Notes: generated by a model from the sequence alone, not told the origin. Counted from the stretch's first letter, positions 22,358-34,247 are shown. The stretch: 64,000 nucleotides of DNA from Microcyclospora pomicola (GCA_002786065.1 NHNY01000018.1:248001-312000), one strand, 5' to 3'. Translations and numbers: made by a program.

Positions 22358-24173
22358 GATGGTGGCGATCCGTTAATGCTTCTACAACTTCTACCTCGCG
22401 CCGGAGGTTAGATTCTCGTCCGCTTCAAGGGAGCAGTTCCGACCCTATAGTCAAAAGAACTAGAATCCCGTCTGTACAACGTGGCTTCCGTCAATGTAAT
22501 GCTGTCATCTATATGTGATTTTTCGCCACGCCTGGCAGGTCTCGGAATCTTTTGTGCTCGGATTGAGCCAGTCCGGCGTAAGGGTATTTTCAGGTCTCAA
22601 ACTCCGAGTGCTGGTGTGTATGATTGCCCTATGTTAACCAAGCAGCGTACGAGATCTGGACCGCTCGACCAGGACACTTCGGCATATACAGTCCAGCAAT
22701 GTCAATTTTGAGGAACACAAGCAAAGTTGTCCAACAATTGCGGCGAACTGGGCCTTAAAAATGCAAGCGGACCCCGCCCACGAGTATGGAAGCACAACCT
22801 GTTTTGGGTCCAGATTAATGCTCGACAGCAAGAGGAAGATTCAGGAGGAGGCCGGGGTCATGAACCAAATGAGGTTCGAGCTAGACCGCAAGCACCAGGC
22901 ATGAACCATGCAGCAGCAGCAATGAAAATAGCAAAGACCAGGCTAAGCTGCCACGCTGCACTCACCGCCACATGAACACGGCCGCTGTTGGTTATGGACA
23001 CCACTTGTCGCTGTTCTCCAGGTACAAACATGCACAGCTGCCCGGAGCCGTTACTGACCGGGGTGTACAGAAGGGTATATGGCCTCAAATTGAGTCATTC
23101 CGCGGCGGGAGAACGTTGGGAACATTGCCCGAACCAGTAGATCGTTCGAAGTCATGCGTGAACGCGAGTCTTGCCAGGCACACTGATGGCCCCGGAGCCA
23201 CTCCGATGGATGTGCGCTGCAACCCCAAGTAGCTTGCAGTGGGATGAGGTAGGTTGGTAAATCAGCGATCAAGCTGCAGGAGTATGGGCATACAACTGTG
23301 GGAGGACATCATCATCGCACCCGGGGGCGTATGCATGTATCCGAGGGATGGTGGGTAGGTATGGCCCTATGGCCAGCTTCCACAGTCAATCATTGTCCCA
23401 GTCCAGCATTCCGCTAACCACGCGCAAGGGTCGCACGGCATGCCCGGATCCATGCCACAGACGATGAACCAGACAAGCGAAGGTCGGCGTGCGCGACGTC
23501 GACCAGGTTCGTCGTGCAACGAACGAGTGCGAGGCGAAGTCCTGCAAGGATCAAACGCGTGCAGTACGAAATGTGACACAACGTGAACGATTCTTATCAG
23601 ACAGACTGCCGAGGCGAGTCGGCAGTCCGCATATCGGAGACTTTCGTGAAGTCACGATCCTGGTATGTATATATGTGTATACTGGGTTGATTGATGATCG
23701 TTCCATTCACATTAGCAGATAGAGACGATTTGTGGAGTGAGTTCCAGATACAGCACAACCTTGTTCGGCCGCATAGCGAATCCTCCGCTGTCGAGATTCT
23801 GTCACAAAATGTATCATATCATTTTTCGCAACTTGTTCCTCGCATACCGTCACATCGCATCGCGTTACACACGTCCGCCGTGCGACACCGATTGGGGATG
23901 TCGTTGCATGATGCTTTACCGGGGTTGGCAGTACGGTCGCGCCAGAGACCCAACATCCCAACACGAGGCCATGTTTCATATCCCACGAACACTCCAGAAC
24001 TCTAACGCTTAACAGGTTCTACTCCGATGGTCCGAGGCCTCTGTCACAAACGTGTCGAAGCCGTCATCGTGTTGGCTTTTCTAGAGCACACTGCAGGTAT
24101 CTCATATGCATGACCTGAAAGTATGGGGTAACAGATCGCCGCTTCTTGTGTGCATTTGACCCGAGCACGACTT
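22358..24173. other. Intergenic: WD40 promoter side and VPS53 3' flank
   Basis: About 1.8 kb without a supported gene. Short open frames on both strands have no recognisable motif, and no repeat of note is seen. Confidence 0.5.
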
Positions 24174-26784
24174 CTATCGTGCCCCGAAACCGCCAAAAGC
24201 TCCCGTATCTCTTCGGAAGAACTTTCCAAAATTCTTCAGATTCTCGTTCAGACTTGGCGTGCCCGTCCTCTCCAACTCGCCTGGATGTCCTTCGCTTGGC
24301 GGACTGGTCGCCCGTGAGGCGAAGGTTCCAGTGTTAGTGGCACTGCCTCCGCCGCTGCCGGGGAGATGCTGGCTAGAATTGAAGCGGTCCCCTGCGTCAC
24401 GCGCTGCATTCATGAGGGCCGTCCCAAAGTTGCTTGGATCGAAGCGTGTAGGCAAGGAAGGTGTGGACTGCATGTTCACCGAGTCCTTGAGCGTGGGTAC
24501 ACCACTAGTGGCCGATGGTCCGGTAGCGTTGTTGACCAGCTGGAGATTGGCAATGAGTGGATTGCTTGCTTGCAGACTCTCATTTGCGGTTGACGCCTTA
24601 TGGGCGTTGAATAGCTCGGTTAACTGGCTTTGGTCCTGTTTTCGTGTGATGCCTTTCAAGTCCAGAACTTTGCGGAAATTCATCTCACTACGATCACGTA
24701 GATGGATGAGGTATGCTTGGACAAGCCCTTCTGGTGGCGAAGCACGCACCTGCAGGGTTTTGAGTAGGGGATCCAGCTTGGCGGTACTTTGACTGACACG
24801 CTTGACAAATGCTTGGTTGACAGGTGTGCCCGGCTCCGAGTTTAGCGTTGCCAATTCGTGCAGACCTTTCTTAATAACGTAGGAGTCTAGAAGCATCTGC
24901 TCGGCCCCAGTTTCCGAGATAGGTCTTGCAGCCGCGATGCTGCTGAGGTAAGAATTGGTGATGCTGTCAACGATGTTGTCACAATAAGCCCGAGCGTATT
25001 GAGGTTTGTGCAAGTAACGCAGTATGTCCCTGCTGCGGTCTTTGACGCGTTGTAGGAGGGTTGAAACATAAGGACTTTGATCACCGACGCTCTCCATTTT
25101 ACTCCAGGGTTCATTCCGCATCTCTCGCCACGCTGGCGAGCAATCGGCTTCCGTTTTGTATACCAGGGCCCGGATGGCCGCTGACGCGACGCCCATGAAT
25201 GAGTCTGTCTGCATTTGCATGTCCACAGAATCCCTCAAATCTTCATCGATCCGCGACTTGATCTTTTCCTCGAGTTGATTCGTCGTGGTGTAACAGTAAT
25301 CTGCCGTGTTAAGAATGATAATGGCATCTTCGATCGACGGTCCACCTGTCTTGACGGAGAGGAAGTAGTATAGCACTTGCTGAGCATAAGTGTCGAGATG
25401 TTTGCCAAAGGTCTGCGACAGCTCTAGAAGCCTGCTTCCGGTCGACAACTTTGCGCATTGTGCAAGCGTGACTCGGTAATGGTGGAAGAGCTCAGTAGAT
25501 GATGGTATGACCAGTTGAGAATGAAACTCTTCCTCCTCTGGTCGGAGTGGCTGCTGTCGATACTTCGGTATAAGCGTCGCCAATTGCCTGTCTTGTGATT
25601 CGACCCAAAGGCTAAGATATGGCTCAAATGCCTCAGAAATCACCTGACTGAACCCGTACCGCTTGTCCTCACTCGACGAGACCGTATCTATCGATGACCT
25701 CGATACATTGGAAGAAAATCGACGTTCGAGGCTATGCTCAAAGTCCAAGGTTTCCTGCAAACAAGACAGGAGAAGATTGATGTCAGGCGGCTGCCCGTCC
25801 GCTCGCCTCATCGATCGTTGCAGGATGCCCTTATAGTCCTCCCGAGTACCTTCGCAAAACGCGTTTGCCAGCATCTCATTGACACGCCAATGTGGTGGAA
25901 ACAACATGGCATGCTCGGCGTCATACGTCTTGAGCATCCGACCAAGCCACGCATATCGCCGTGAGATATTGTCCAGGGACCCTGCTTCATCGTTCCCACG
26001 GAACACTTGTCGGTATTCCCGAAGATGCGTGTTGCAATACCAAGTGATCAACCTCGCCCTCGCATGATCTCCGAGTGCATCCATGACCTGACAAGCCTCC
26101 GCCAACATGCCACGCTTTTGCTGGACCTCTCCCTTCGCGAATGTAATCTCAAAGTCCTCACAGATCTGCTCCAACAGCTCTCGTTGTATCTCAGCGACGT
26201 TCCTAGACAGCGCCGCGATCTGATCGATGCTCCTGTAGCTCTTGAAATGCGCCATGAGCTGGATTACAGCTTGCAGCAGATGGGCGCAATCGCGGTATTG
26301 CCGTGTCTCGATCAACCCACGAAGCTGTTCGTATGCTGTCGTAAGCATCTGTAAGCGCTTCAACGCGGTCATGGAGAGCGTGAGGTTTCGCTTGGTCCGG
26401 TCCAGCCGCTTGATGTCCGCTGTCATCTCTGTAATCGTCTGCTCGGTCTGTAAGGCTCTTTCCCGCACGCCATCGATCTTTGCGAACAGCTCATGAAGCT
26501 CTTGCTTGGCTTCTTGCATTCGACGTACGCTGTCCGAGTGTGAGGTGGACTGCGCGAGCACCAAGCTGTCGATCCCTTGCTCCAAGTTCTGGTCATATTG
26601 ACGGAGGGAGGTCAGGACGACGGGTACAGAGGCGAGCGCGGCGGGCTGCGAGAAGAGAGTATTGAGATGATGAATGGGGTCGTAGTCAACTGCGGAATAT
26701 TAGTATACTATGTGAGACTGTACAGTGTTTCCACCAACCTGCATCCAATGGGTCAGGCCCGGCACGGCTAACGACTTGAGCCAT
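24174..26784 (-). CDS. VPS53: Vps53, subunit of the GARP tethering complex
   Basis: GARP (Vps51-54) tethers endosome-derived vesicles at the trans-Golgi. Two exons, 26784-26739 (46 nt) and 26689-24174, join in frame to 853 residues, in the usual size range. The junction rebuilds the conserved start PLDAVDYDPIHHLNTLFSQP. The N-terminal coiled coil (about 50-125) has the family signature DRTKRNLTLSMTALKRLQML, and YRQVFRGNDEAGSLDNISRRY follows. The C-terminal 100 residues are low-complexity and Gly/Ser-rich, ending FFRRDTGAFGGFG. The intron is 49 nt, with an ACTAAT-like branch site. Function is known from the family. Confidence 0.95.
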
Positions 26785-27154
26785 TCTGCAGCTCCTTTCG
26801 CATTCCAGTCCCGGGTCCCTCAGCTCTTACAATCTTGTATCATGGCCAGAATCGAGACGTGCAATCGCAAGACATGCTATAACAGAGGCATACGTAGAGT
26901 TGTCCAGCAAGCAACATATCATTCGTGGTGAAGTGATCGACGCTAACGGAAGTTCATGCAGCGATCCGGCCGGCGTGAGGTTGGGGGGGCATCTCACGCA
27001 CGATAGGCGTGTTTTGCGAAGATCAATCGACAACACTTCAAAGATGAATCATGACTGAACTCAATACTACCTATTGGAGTCTTGGGCTATAAAATTACAG
27101 TATGGCCTGGCATGAGAATTTCATTTTTGGGGATATAGACCGCTACCTAGGTAG
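26785..27154. other. Short gap: VPS53 promoter and 3' flank of the Smr gene
   Basis: It should hold the VPS53 promoter. No other feature is recognised. Confidence 0.5.
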
Positions 27155-29431
27155 TCAGCTATCTGCATCTGCACCAACGGCAGCTGCCAGTGCCTTTCGT
27201 GGATCTTCTTTAACAAGCACGAGTTTCGTATCTTGCTTGTTTGCCTCGTCGAGGCCAACACCACTATCACCATCTCCAGCACTCCCTAACAGACCCTTCT
27301 TCGCCGCCTCCTTATCATAAGAATTCGGTTTGATGCCGAGGATGCCACCAACGTTATTACGGTCGCCTGGAACGCTGAACTCGCGGAAAGCATAGCGCCA
27401 CTCATTCAGATGAGTTCGTATCGCTTTGCCGACTTTGTCTTTACCATTTTTACTATGATGCCCAGTCCCGCAGATGGCGTATACGGGTTGCGAACTGTTC
27501 CGTTGTTCTTTGAGACATTCAGACAGGTAAGACACAGCTTCCTCCGGGTGCAGACCATGAAGGTCAACATAGAGCTCCTTGTTACGACTGCCTTCGACAT
27601 TGTGCTTGTTGCGCTCAGCATATAGGGCTTGGGCAGCTTCACGATGCTTCTCTCGCATGAGGTTGTTTTCATTCTGACCTCGTAAAGACAGCGCTTTGGC
27701 CCCGCGAGCATCATTGCGATTCCACGCCTGAGCTGCAGATTGCAAAAACTTGTTGCGGAGACCGCCGTGCTTGAACGCTTCTTGACGAGCCTTCATATAC
27801 GCCGCGTTTGCTCCATTACCAGTTTCTAGCCAGGGAATGTTGACGGGAGCGGCAATAGCCATGGCTGTGGAGCTGTTCTCGAGTGTACTGGTGAAAGAGC
27901 GATTGTTGCGCAGTCCGCGACGCATAGCTTCCTTACTGTTTGGACCGGGTGACGATGACATGCGAACGACATCAGCAAGATTGCTGGGTTGCTGTGGAGC
28001 ATTGCTGTGGTTTCCGTGGCCGCCACGTTTGCCATGATGTCTCTTGCCCGGTCTGGCTGCAGCTGCAGAACCAAGTGTTGGGAATGCTTCGTCGTCCTGA
28101 AAATTGGGCTGACTAGGTGTTGGGACACGAGAGGCATGACGGCTGCCAGGGCGCGAATTGGGTGTACTTCCGAGACGTGGGCCCGTGGGGACAAAGGTAG
28201 GGAAGAGACCTGGGGGAGGTTGCACAAATGACTGAGACTGTTGCAGGACTGCGTTCAAGGTGACTGGATCCAGCCCAGATCCATCATCCTCATATGGATT
28301 GCTAGTCGTGGGCTGCAACGCTGGGAAGCTGTCGTAGTCAGATAAAGCGAAGCTTGGGCCATACTGTTGAGATCCGCGTGTGCCCTCATTCGCGAGACTG
28401 AGTTGTTGCATCAATGTTGCGGGATCGTGTGAAAAGACACAGCTTGGACCAGCTAAACAATTACCCTGCAACCAATACTTGCATACATGGCTTTGGACAT
28501 CGTGTGCGAACCGACAGTCCGCACGAGCACACGTCCCGCTCGCCAGCCAATACCGACAGACGATCGGAGATTTCTGCTGGCCAACTGGAGTGATTGGGCG
28601 CGAAGACGGTGACATGCTCTTTCCTACCAGAAACGTTCGCTGCTGGTGTTCATCATGGATAGTGTTAGCCATGGTATTGTCGCCCAAGCCTTGACTCTCC
28701 ATGAGTGAATTGATCGTCTGACTGAGATCATAGCCATTAGCCTCGAGCACCTGCTCCAGCTCCTCATCTGTCTTGGTATCCTGTAAGATGGATCGAAGCA
28801 TATCATAAGGGCTCATCTCAGAAGTGTACGGTGACATGAAATCAGTCGAGGTGTTGAAGCCAGAGTCTCCAAAACTTGTACTACTACTTGCATCATCATT
28901 GACAAGCCAGTCGACAGTATCGCTTCCATAATCGCCGTAGTTTTCGGTCGTAGGAGATGCGTCACTGAACTGGTATGTGCTCAAACGTGGACTATGCGGG
29001 ATCACAGGAGTTGCCACGGGCAAGTGAGGAGAGGCGCGGGGTGAGCCGAACGGTGAAGCCGTGGAAGACTTTGTCCGTATTAGAGGATTGAAGACAGACG
29101 TCAACCCAGGTGGCGCAAATGGAGTGGTATTTGCAGGTCGCGGAGAGCCAGAAGACGAGGCATAGCTAGCGGATCGCTGCATCCATGGAGCAGGCGAACG
29201 AGTACGTATGACGGTTGCGCCGCGAGCTGGCGGCGAAGCGCCGGTACTCTTGTCCAAGCTCGTTCTATATTGCCACAGGGCTCCTAACACAGCATCCTCC
29301 AAGGCCTTTCCTGTAAGTGAGCTGGGAGGGCCACTGAGCAACGCCTCGAGCTGATCTGTCTTGTCTTCGTCCCCCAGCTGCTCATTCTCTAGGATCGGGC
29401 GGCACAGCTCGTAGATTCTGTCCGAGACCAT
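27155..29431 (-). CDS. CUE + CCCH zinc finger + Smr domain protein
   Basis: 758-residue single-exon protein. Visible parts in order: a CUE/UBA-like helix bundle at about 207-245 (PYDMLRSILQD...ELEQVLEANGYDLSQTI), two CCCH fingers at about 290-340 (CRYWLASGTCARADCRFAH and CKYWLQGNCLAGPSCVFSH), a DUF1771 stretch at about 543-608 (ARQEAFKHGGLRNKF) and a C-terminal Smr domain at about 620-700 with VDLHGLH and GTGHHSKNGK. Smr domains of the Cue2/N4BP2 type cut mRNA at stalled or collided ribosomes (no-go decay). The CUE domain would bind ubiquitinated ribosomes and the fingers RNA. A role in mRNA surveillance is inferred. Confidence 0.9.
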   Translation of the reverse strand: MVSDRIYELCRPILENEQLGDEDKTDQLEALLSGPPSSLTGKALEDAVLGALWQYRTSLDKSTGASPPARGATVIRTRSPAPWMQRSASYASSSGSPRPANTTPFAPPGLTSVFNPLIRTKSSTASPFGSPRASPHLPVATPVIPHSPRLSTYQFSDASPTTENYGDYGSDTVDWLVNDDASSSTSFGDSGFNTSTDFMSPYTSEMSPYDMLRSILQDTKTDEELEQVLEANGYDLSQTINSLMESQGLGDNTMANTIHDEHQQRTFLVGKSMSPSSRPITPVGQQKSPIVCRYWLASGTCARADCRFAHDVQSHVCKYWLQGNCLAGPSCVFSHDPATLMQQLSLANEGTRGSQQYGPSFALSDYDSFPALQPTTSNPYEDDGSGLDPVTLNAVLQQSQSFVQPPPGLFPTFVPTGPRLGSTPNSRPGSRHASRVPTPSQPNFQDDEAFPTLGSAAAARPGKRHHGKRGGHGNHSNAPQQPSNLADVVRMSSSPGPNSKEAMRRGLRNNRSFTSTLENSSTAMAIAAPVNIPWLETGNGANAAYMKARQEAFKHGGLRNKFLQSAAQAWNRNDARGAKALSLRGQNENNLMREKHREAAQALYAERNKHNVEGSRNKELYVDLHGLHPEEAVSYLSECLKEQRNSSQPVYAICGTGHHSKNGKDKVGKAIRTHLNEWRYAFREFSVPGDRNNVGGILGIKPNSYDKEAAKKGLLGSAGDGDSGVGLDEANKQDTKLVLVKEDPRKALAAAVGADADS

Positions 29432-30130
29432 GATGGGGGAGGCGTCTGGTTGTTCTATTATGTGACGAGGTGTAACAGGCTGAGACCGTGAAGCTGAAGT
29501 CGACAGACCGTCAAGCGCATGTGACGCTGTAATCGGGGTCTACTGAAGGGAGGTATCGAAGCAGTTGCGGAGGTCTGGTCCGTCCCAGGGCATGGTTCGC
29601 AAGCGCAATTCGCCGGCCGGATCGATGGACCTTCAGCTGTGTGCAGCACCTGTGTAATCGCCGTATCCTTTAGACGAGCAGAGTGCGTCGCAGCGATGAG
29701 ACACAAGGTGATGTTTGTGGTAGGACGCTGGTGGAGCAACGGTGGTAAGGCTAGCGCTCGTTAATAGCTCTCGCGGGTCCAGTGCTGCCACATCAGTGGT
29801 TAATAAGCTCTGCGGTATATCAAGTTGCTCAGACACCCGGCGAAGATGGAAACGAGGAACTTGTCAGATGTAAGAGGCACGGGAACGAGGAGGATAACGG
29901 CACAAAAGACCAGGCGTCACGACTGTCGATGTTTGTTAGACATATGTAGTACTGGAGATATTTGTCACTGCTTACTTGCAGACGTGCACCCTAGCGCTGT
30001 TCTACCTTCTCCAGATTATGGTACCTCGTCCTTGACTTTGACATGTGACAGTCTGCGCTGCCACTTACAAATCCATAGACCTTTACTCTGGCTCTTCCTC
30101 CTCCGCACATCTTCGTCAAAGCTGCTCGCT
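29432..30130. promoter_or_regulatory. Divergent promoter region, Smr gene/YTH1
   Basis: About 700 bp separates two divergently transcribed genes of mRNA metabolism. An open frame in phase with YTH1 runs upstream to 29825, but it encodes a non-conserved stretch, so it is treated as leader. No specific transcription-factor site was identified. Confidence 0.4.
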
Positions 30131-30955
30131 ATGGCTACAATGACCGCCACGGAATCGCAGCAGCAGCAGCAAGCTTCCTTGACCGAGCAGATTCTCCACC
30201 CCGACAAGCAGCAAATACCCGTCTTCTCCTTCAGCAACTACCTTCAACGACATCTCCCATCGCTTGGCGCGCCCTCTAAATCACATCGCCCAGTCTGTCC
30301 AGATTACAAGTCCGGTCACTGCCCTCGAGGGCCAAATTGTCCTGATCGGCATACCGTCCCTCACGCCGACCGACACGGCTCTCAACATCTCATCTGCAAA
30401 CACTACCAGCGTGGTTTGTGTAAGCGTCCGGATACCTGCGAATACGCCCATACCTTCAATTTACGGGACGAGCGAGAGTGTAAAGAATATTCCAAGTATG
30501 GCTTGTGCCCAGCCGGTGACGACTGCACATACCTCCACGTCCACCCTACATCTCCCGCCAGACGGCCAGCATGTCCACATTACACTCGCGGCTTTTGCCC
30601 GCTCGGACCGTACTGCGCGATGCGGCATATTAAGCATAAGAACATGTGTCCGTTCTATCTTGCAGGCTTCTGCCCAAATGGCCGTTCTCATCCTCCTGAT
30701 GTCGATAAGGTCGTAACGTGCGAATTTGGAGCACATGCGAAGTGGATCGCAGATGATGATTTGCATCCCAAGAAGCCAGAAGCCAGGACGCGTGAGGACG
30801 AAGAGAGGGAGGCGAAAGAGCAGGAGCTCAGAGAAGATGATTATTATGCTGAAGCGGAGGAGCTACGGCGAAGGCAGGACAGGGGCGAAGCACCGAGAGG
30901 ACGGTGGGGCGGGCATCGGGGGAGAAGACCGGGAAGAGGCTTCAGACGAAACTGA
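30131..30955 (+). CDS. YTH1: Yth1/CPSF30, mRNA 3'-end processing zinc-finger protein
   Basis: Subunit of the cleavage and polyadenylation factor that binds pre-mRNA near the poly(A) signal. 274 residues in a single exon. Five CCCH fingers are visible: CPDYKSGHCPRGPNCPDRH, CKHYQRGLCKRPDTCEYAH, CKEYSKYGLCPAGDDCTYLH, CPHYTRGFCPLGPYCAMRH and a fifth, longer one from CPFYLAGFCPNG to CEFGAH. A short Q tract lies near residue 10, and the C-terminus is acidic, then RGR-rich. The ATG at 30131 was chosen because the family begins just before the first finger and the upstream frame shows no conservation. Confidence 0.94.
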   Translation: MATMTATESQQQQQASLTEQILHPDKQQIPVFSFSNYLQRHLPSLGAPSKSHRPVCPDYKSGHCPRGPNCPDRHTVPHADRHGSQHLICKHYQRGLCKRPDTCEYAHTFNLRDERECKEYSKYGLCPAGDDCTYLHVHPTSPARRPACPHYTRGFCPLGPYCAMRHIKHKNMCPFYLAGFCPNGRSHPPDVDKVVTCEFGAHAKWIADDDLHPKKPEARTREDEEREAKEQELREDDYYAEAEELRRRQDRGEAPRGRWGGHRGRRPGRGFRRN

Positions 30956-31247
30956 TACGCTATGCGGGTTATATGCCTATATGATGGCCTTGCGAACAGC
31001 TCGTCTTTCGAGGAATGAGCGATCACACGGGCACAACACGCATTGCCTGCTTCCAACAGTGGGGTATTCGACTTCGCTAGACCTTATGATGGTGTACTAG
31101 CACACAGATCACATCTCCAAGATCTAATCGGCAGGTGCAAGTTGACTCGATCCAAATTCATCTGTTCCTTGCCGGAGCGTTGGAAGCAGAGATATCCAGG
31201 GCGACAAACTACCATCCCAAGACGAAATTAATGACCATCCCAAACTC

Positions 31248-32115
31248 TCACAGCATCGCGAACGCAGCACCCAAACCAACGACGTGCCAGATAGCTTCTG
31301 TTGGGTTCTCATACGAAGGCGCTTGGTGTCCGGACGAGCTTGAGGTCGTTGCAGACGCGAATGTAGCAGAGGACATGCTCGGAATGCCGGTCGCCGTAGT
31401 GATGCTGCTCACTGCTCCTGTCGCTGCGCTCGTTGGCTCGCTCGTTGTCGATCTAGCTGTAGGGTTGCCCTGCAGACTGCTTTCCATGCTACTTTCTGCA
31501 CTTAGAACAATGCTCTCTACAACAGTCTCGAAGATGCTCATCAGCTGCCCGAAGTCTGAGATATTTACGTGGCTGGTGCCAGCGGTCACGATCGGGTACT
31601 CCGCTGCCGAGCACAATGTATGGATTGTACCATCGGCTTCAGTCGTCATGCGTAAATTTGCTGACACATAGCCACAGGTGCAAAAGGCGTTTTCTGTAAG
31701 CGTGGTGGTAGATGCACTGGGCAGAGAGGAAGCACCTTCAGACCCCTTATTCGTCGTGCTTGAGCTGTGGGAAGAGGAGGACAAGTCGCTGCAAGTGCTT
31801 CTACTTGCAAGGTCAGTGGCGGTGTGAACGAGTCCTCAGTAGGGCCCGCACTTACGTTACCACTCTGCAAGACTTCAGAGCAGAAGTGCTTCGTGGGAAA
31901 GTTGAGGACGGTGTGGAGGTCGATGACGGTATGGAGGTCGATGACGGTGTAGAGGTCGATATGGTTGCACTCGAGCTAAATGATCCGATAGAAGATGATG
32001 ATTGCACAGTCGAGCTGGTAGTTTCAGTGCCAGAAACTACGCTGGTGATTATGACCGTGTACTCTGCTGTCGCTAAAGAAGCTAGGGTAGCAAGGAAGAG
32101 GAGGACCAAATGCAT
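31248..32115 (-). CDS. Small secreted S/T-rich protein, probable GPI anchor
   Basis: Not a named family. Exon 1 (32115 to about 31855) starts with a clear signal peptide (MHLVLLFLATLASLATA), followed by a Ser/Thr-rich stretch with three TPSST/IPSST repeats. Exon 2 (from about 31788 or 31800 to 31248) has a small two-cysteine module (ENAFCTCGY...TLCSAAEYP), another Ser/Thr stretch and a hydrophobic C-terminus (WHVVGLGAAFAML) fitting a GPI-anchor signal. Two or three acceptors for the intron are in phase, so the splice site is uncertain by a few residues. Likely a wall- or membrane-linked surface protein of about 260 residues. Confidence 0.7.
31908..31972. repeat. 18-bp coding tandem repeat
   Basis: About three imperfect copies of GAGGTCGATGACGGTGTG (plus strand) lie inside the surface-protein gene. 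On the coding strand they give the six-residue unit STPSST/SIPSST. Length variation would change the stalk without shifting frame. Confidence 0.8.
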
Positions 32116-32859
32116 TTTGACTGATCAAGGGTGTTCTTTGCTTGCTACAGATAGTGGATTCCTGGAGACAAGACAAGGTCATTGTACGAAGACTTGAAGG
32201 CGATGGGAGATATCATATACACTAACCAGAGAACGCCTCATGCCTGCATTGGTTTCCCTCAAGTTTACTCCACGACCATGGCCAGAAGCAATGCCTCATA
32301 TTCAAGTCGAACACCAACATGCTGATCAGCGTCTCAGATGCGCCAATATGGTAGATGTGTTTGGACTACTGTAGGAGTCGACATGATACTTGCCACCAAC
32401 AGACCTCGCACGAGTTTCAGTACACTGGAAACTGCAAAAGGTATGCAGGTTGGACGCGAAGATGTGGCACAGAGTGGCGAAGCCCACTCTCTATGCAATG
32501 CACGTTTCAGATCGCATGTAACGTGTCAGAAGAACGCAATCGATGTCTTGGTATCTCGAAACATAATGCGAGATCATGTAGAACACCGTGAAACGAATGA
32601 GACGAAGACACAGCACCACTCGGCCAGTGAAGTACATGTAGACAATGCATATAGGAGTGAAGTGAAATGAACGATGGGATGATTGGTACCGAGGTGTGCT
32701 CTCGTGTACGCATTGACTTCAACACCGAGGATGACATCTTGAGGCTCTTGCGCCTCAGCAAATTAGATAATGGATACATGTACTTACCTCTAGCGTGTAG
32801 GTGCCCGGGGTGGGATCTTGGGTACGGTCAAATGGAGAGCCTTGTCTACTACCGCCGGC
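32116..32859. other. Divergent promoter gap
   Basis: It separates the surface-protein gene (leftward) from the hydrolase gene (rightward). No further feature is recognised. Confidence 0.5.
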
Positions 32860-34247
32860 ATGTCTGCTTTCAACATCGTCGAGCATACCGTGCGCACCCA
32901 GCATACTCGTGATCGGCCTGCAGGAGCAGAGCGGGGCAGAGACAACGATTTAAGACTCCATGTCAAGCAGTATATACCGAAGGACAACACCAATCCAGCA
33001 CCTGGCGATGTCACCATCATCGGCACACATGCCAATGGCTTTCCCAAGGAACTCTATGAGCCATTCTGGGATAATCTTCTTAGCTTTCTCACAGCCAAGG
33101 GCCGGCGGATACGGGCGATCTGGATCGCAGATATCGTGAATCAAGGCCAGAGCGGAGTAGTGAACGAGGCTCTACTTGGACCAGATCGTAAGTCTTGCGT
33201 CGTGAGGTCCTATCTCTTCAGTCTCGTTGACAGTGTTTGACTTAGCTAGCTGGTGGGATCATGGCCGCGATCTCCTGTTCCTGATCAACCAGTTTCAAGA
33301 CGAGATGCCCCAGCCATTGATCGGTATTGGCAACAGCCTAGGAGCGTCGCAACTGTAAGCCAACGTCTTCGAGCCTTCTGGTGTAGTACCACATCTGACG
33401 ATCCAGCGTCCACCTGTCCTTACTCCATCCCCGACTGCTGCAGAGCCTGATTCTGGTCGACATCACAGTACAGCTGGACGTCCTGCCGAACCTCAACATT
33501 GCAAAACTTTCCTCGGCACGCCGGGATCTATGGCCATCGCGTGCGGAAGCAGCACGGTCATTTGCTACCAGCGCGTATTACCAGAAATGGGACCCTCGAG
33601 TATTGGAGAAGTGGATCCGGTATGGGCTTCGAGATCTACCGACTGAACTATATCCCACCAACGGACGCAGTGACACTGAATCATCCAGCCCAGTGACCTT
33701 GACCACCACGGTTGCCCAAGAAGTCTATGTCTACATTCGCGCAATATACCCCGAACCACGGTTGCTGCAGAACGACGATGATCTGACCGCCGGCATCCAC
33801 TCCGACGACCTTGCAGATTTCCCCTTCGCCCAGCCGGAGTCCCAGCAGATCTTCCGCAGGCTCCCCGAGGTCAAACCCAGCGTGCTCTACATAGGTGGTC
33901 GAGATTCATTCATGTCGACCCCAGATCGCCGACGAAGTAGGATGGAAACCACCGGCACTGGTGTCGGCGGTAGTGGCGGCCAGGCAAAAGGCAGAGTGTT
34001 CGAGAGCGTCCTCGAAACCGGGCATCTCGTGGCTTTCGAGAAGCCGAGAGAATGTGCCGAGGCCAGTGCAGTCTTTATCGCGGACGAGCTGAGGCGATGG
34101 GAGACGAAGGAACGCGAGCGGGATAGACGATGGCATAGCCTTTCGAGAGAGCAACGTGTGCAGATCAATGATCGCTGGCGGCTGAATCTTGGACTGCCTG
34201 TGAAGCACAAGCCGCCGCAACCTAGTAAATCTGATACCAAGTTGTAG
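32860..34247 (+). CDS. Alpha/beta hydrolase (Lpx1/toxin-biosynthesis-like)
   Basis: Serine hydrolase of the fungal family that includes peroxisomal lipase Lpx1-like proteins and proteins annotated as toxin biosynthesis hydrolases. Exons 32860-33187, 33246-33354 and 33407-34247 join to 425 residues. Motifs: GTHANGFPKE (oxyanion-hole loop), DIVNQGQSG, PSWWDHGRDLLFLINQF, the nucleophile elbow GIGNSLGAS with its serine, then LVHLSLLHPRLLQSLILVD built across intron 2, and GHLVAFEKP near the C-terminus with the likely catalytic histidine. The protein ends in Thr-Lys-Leu, a weak peroxisomal PTS1-like tripeptide. The ATG at 32860 fits the family start better than the one at 32818. The reaction is not known. 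Confidence 0.87.

Noticed and set aside
29825-30130. N-terminal extension of YTH1
   Set aside because: The extra 102 residues are in frame but unlike the family start. The ATG at 30131 gives a normal-length protein.
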